From the NCBI GenBank assembly GCA_018895675.1, contig JAHIOG010000671.1, positions 1 through 7,538 of the forward strand: a stretch of DNA of 7,538 nucleotides, given 5' to 3'. Source of the stretch: a bacterium. GTDB taxonomy: Bacteria > Fidelibacterota > UBA2242. The translations under genes and the position numbers were made by a program. Below the pieces are notes generated by a model. It was given only the letters and a program-made list of their open reading frames with translations, searched no databases and was not told the DNA's origin. Shown one piece after another: positions 5,455 to 7,538 of this stretch (position 1 is the first letter of the stretch; each line of letters opens with the position of its first letter).

Positions 5455-7404
5455 TTATTTTAAGTAAACCATTTTCTTCACCGAGGAAAATTCATCAATC
5501 CCAAGACCCATGTGGGCTCGGAGTTGATAAAGATAAATTCCGCTGGTAACCTCCCTGCCGTCATTATCCCTGCCCTCCCAAGTCACCCCATATTTGCCCG
5601 CCGGTTGGGGTTCGTTTACTAAAGTCCTTATCTCTTGGCCTAATAGATTGTAAATTTTAAGTGTGATGGAACGAAGGTCACTAAAAACCGGTACCTCATA
5701 ACTAATAACTGTTTGGAGATTAAAGGGATTGGGGAAATTTTGAAAAAGCTCGAATATCTGCGGTAATTCCCCTTCCCCTTCAATATGGGTCGGAGTCCCG
5801 GAAAATAATCCCATGTCATCTATGCGAATTCCACTGTCGGTACCGCTGGCGTCCGTAATCAGGTGGAACCGGATAAAGACACTATCGTTACCACAAAACG
5901 ATTGCAATGAAAACAACGTCTGGACCCAACTCAATTGCTGCCCCGTAAGGCTCCCCAGTTGAAACCAATTCACTTTATCCGTACTGGCTTCCACATACAA
6001 AAAATCTTTACCGTCTTCCAGGCGGTTTTTCGTCCAAAGACTGATACAGGCCGCATTGACGGATTCTAAGTTGAAGTGCGTTAAATAGCGAATGGCATTA
6101 TCGGTATTATTTTCATAAGGTCGGGGATTGCTGGCAAGGCCGTTCGTATTATTCCGACCAATACTTAATATCCAACCGTCATTAAAATCCCATTTTTCCA
6201 GATTATTGTCAAAATTGTCAATAATATTAGATACTTCGATATTCAACCGGACAGTATCATCATCGGTATTAAGATCACTGGAAAGTTCGGTGAAAAACAT
6301 ACAGCGATATTGTTTCTCCACGGGTACCCATGAGGCAAATTTTACAGTCACTGAATCGTAGCTGGCAATATTGGATACCGTCTGACTGTCCCGATATATC
6401 TCATTCCCGATACTATCCGTTATTACACAGCTAATACGAAAATCTTGTTCGTCGGACTCGCCGATATTGTGGACGGTTGCCTCGGGTATAATCGGTTTAA
6501 AAATCACCGGCGTTGCCCGTGGCGATTTGATATGACTGATGCGGACATTGTGCGCCAGGGGTTCCGGCTTTTCATAATGATAAAATATGTTTGTAGAGCC
6601 ACCGGTTTCGGACATAATATGAAGGATACCGGAATCCATTTCATAGGCTTCGATACCTTCCAATTCGTCGGTATTTGCAATGCTGATAATCCGTGTAACA
6701 TTACCCGATGAAACATCCACCTTGTAGACATTATCGCCATAGCTGTCCCCACAGTCACACGCCAAATAGAGGAAACCATCATAGAAAACGCCGCCTTGAA
6801 CCCGTGTAATCATTCGGCTCAGCTGAACCTGCCTGACAAAGGCAAAATTCTTTTGTGAATCGTATGCATTCAGCCAGGTCACATTACTAAATTCCGATGT
6901 GTAAAAATAGCGGGTTTGCGGATCCGCGGCAATCCAGGGCCCATGGGTCTGATCTTCCTGATTTAATGCGTAATACTTTCCGGTATAATTCAAATTGGTA
7001 GTATCGTAAACACACACCACGGCATTTTTACGTATCTCATCTTCGAGAGGAGCATAAATTTTGCCCTCGAAATAGTCAATATCACCGACATGATCATACG
7101 CTCGATCAAGTAAAAATTGCGGTATCGCCAACTCGTTTACCGCTACAAGTTCAAAATCATACGTTGTCTTGAATAATTTTTCTTTGTGGGTAAAATACCA
7201 ATATTTTCCATCGGTCGCCACCCCTTGCGAATAATCCCCATCTATGTAGTCAATTCCGGTCCGATACCAGTGATCTTCAAGAGTGGCGGGTCGGATTTGA
7301 TCGGAGTCCCTTTGATCATTAGCCGAAGCAGTCTGCAAAAAACCGATCAGAGCGATCATGGCAGCCTCAACCAGCAATATCCCTGTATAACCTGCTGTTC
7401 TCAT
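5455..7404 (-). CDS. Large secreted protein: predicted beta-propeller, Ig-like and jelly-roll-like domains, FlgD-like/type A sorting tail
   Basis: From ATG 7404 this encodes 649 residues; from the in-frame ATG 7425, 656. The later start is preferred because GGGAG lies eight bases upstream and it gives a compact signal peptide ending in TASA. In 656-numbering: residues 52-285 contain repeated strand motifs (YSQGVATDGKYWYF, GDIDYFEGKIYAPL, GGVFYDGFLYLACDCG) suggesting a beta-propeller; 315-400 resemble an Ig/CARDB-like domain (HNIGESDEQDFRISC, then FASWVPVEKQYRC, then SSDLNTDDDTV); 401-545 look like a jelly-roll lectin/MAM-like domain (IIDNFDNNLEKWDFNDGW, then ISLWTKN, then IRIDDMGLF); 560-656 are the sorting tail (QNFPNPFN, IYNLLGQEIRTLV, WEGRDNDGREVTSGIY, KKMVYLK). 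It is probably exported and cell-surface or extracellular. No catalytic motif is recognised; a binding or structural role is possible. The next secreted gene follows 23 bases downstream of its stop. Confidence 0.88.
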   Translation of the reverse strand: MRTAGYTGILLVEAAMIALIGFLQTASANDQRDSDQIRPATLEDHWYRTGIDYIDGDYSQGVATDGKYWYFTHKEKLFKTTYDFELVAVNELAIPQFLLDRAYDHVGDIDYFEGKIYAPLEDEIRKNAVVCVYDTTNLNYTGKYYALNQEDQTHGPWIAADPQTRYFYTSEFSNVTWLNAYDSQKNFAFVRQVQLSRMITRVQGGVFYDGFLYLACDCGDSYGDNVYKVDVSSGNVTRIISIANTDELEGIEAYEMDSGILHIMSETGGSTNIFYHYEKPEPLAHNVRISHIKSPRATPVIFKPIIPEATVHNIGESDEQDFRISCVITDSIGNEIYRDSQTVSNIASYDSVTVKFASWVPVEKQYRCMFFTELSSDLNTDDDTVRLNIEVSNIIDNFDNNLEKWDFNDGWILSIGRNNTNGLASNPRPYENNTDNAIRYLTHFNLESVNAACISLWTKNRLEDGKDFLYVEASTDKVNWFQLGSLTGQQLSWVQTLFSLQSFCGNDSVFIRFHLITDASGTDSGIRIDDMGLFSGTPTHIEGEGELPQIFELFQNFPNPFNLQTVISYEVPVFSDLRSITLKIYNLLGQEIRTLVNEPQPAGKYGVTWEGRDNDGREVTSGIYLYQLRAHMGLGIDEFSSVKKMVYLK

Positions 7405-7412
7405 TCGAATTT

Positions 7413-7417
7413 CTCCC
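7413..7417 (-). promoter_or_regulatory. Ribosome binding site favouring the start at 7404
   Basis: GGGAG on the minus strand lies eight bases before ATG 7404. The earlier ATG at 7425 has only a weak purine-rich stretch (GAGAGAAAGACA) before it. The site falls within the coding part of the longer version. Confidence 0.55.
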
Positions 7418-7456
7418 GTATTCATTGTCTTTCTCTCAATTGAAATCAGTTTGTTT

Positions 7457-7470
7457 TGCCGTTACCGGCA
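7457..7470 (-). other. Short hairpin spanning the stop codon of the upstream partial gene
   Basis: The minus strand reads TGCCG-GTAA-CGGCA: a 5-base perfect stem with a GNRA-type tetraloop that contains most of the stop codon (TAA). It is followed by A-rich sequence and not a T-run, so it is not an intrinsic terminator on this strand; the plus strand also lacks a clear T-run after it. It could be a processing or stability element, or chance. Confidence 0.4.
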
Positions 7471-7538
7471 TTCATAAATATAAATCATGGTTTCGTTATC
7501 ATCGGGAGTAAAAATAAATTGCAGTTTCTGATCACGAA
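7462..7538 (-). CDS. C-terminal end of an unidentified upstream gene (partial)
   Basis: The minus strand enters the window in an open frame of 24 codons ending at TAA 7464-7462. The peptide RDQKLQFIFTPDDNETMIYIYECR has alternating hydrophobic strands and a compositional look of real protein, while the other two frames are closed within this stretch or lack such a pattern. It ends 57 bases before ATG 7404, so it could be the preceding gene of the same operon. Too little is present to name the product. Confidence 0.45.
   Translation of the reverse strand, partial: RDQKLQFIFTPDDNETMIYIYECR

Noticed and set aside
6504..6782. Minus-strand open frame of 92 codons within the large secreted gene.
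   Set aside because: It overlaps fully, in another frame, a region with clear propeller-like coding sequence, and has no domain or ribosome-site support.
7457..7470. Hairpin TGCCG-TTAC-CGGCA considered as an intrinsic terminator.
   Set aside because: The stem is only five base pairs and no T-run follows on either strand.

Overview
The window looks like a chromosomal segment from a Gram-negative bacterium of the FCB superphylum (KSB1, Calditrichota, Marinimicrobia, Ignavibacteria and similar lineages). The main reason is that two adjacent secreted proteins end in the roughly 90-residue FlgD-like / type A sorting tail: a PNPFN motif, then IYN-GQE-TLV, then W-GR-GR-V-SG-Y, then a final KKM. That assignment is inference; no rRNA or marker gene is present. 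Every convincing gene lies on the minus strand, so transcription runs from high to low coordinates.

In transcription order the window holds: the last 24 codons of an unidentified gene (7538-7462); a large secreted protein with a predicted beta-propeller, an Ig-like domain, a jelly-roll-like domain and a sorting tail (7404-5455); a second secreted protein with the same kind of tail, interrupted by an in-frame TAA near its N-terminus (5431-3782); a 206-base gap with two small inverted repeats and a possible promoter; a GH130 glycoside phosphorylase (3575-2601); a 122-base AT-rich gap; a second GH130 paralogue (2478-1597); and, 11 bases later, an ABC transporter family 5 substrate-binding protein that runs off the left edge (1585-1).

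The last three genes form a coherent sugar-use cassette. The substrate-binding protein has a signal peptide and would capture an oligosaccharide (possibly a manno-oligosaccharide) in the periplasm. The two GH130 enzymes have no signal peptide and would act in the cytoplasm, releasing mannose 1-phosphate or a related product by phosphorolysis. The two enzymes share the whole catalytic framework but differ in two loop insertions, so they probably divide the work between substrates or linkages. Permease and ATPase genes are expected beyond the left edge. The link between the two secreted proteins and this cassette rests on position only.

I found no RNA gene, CRISPR array, insertion sequence, tRNA or clear intrinsic terminator. 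The observations most worth a second look are the in-frame stop in the second secreted protein and the divergent tandem GH130 pair.
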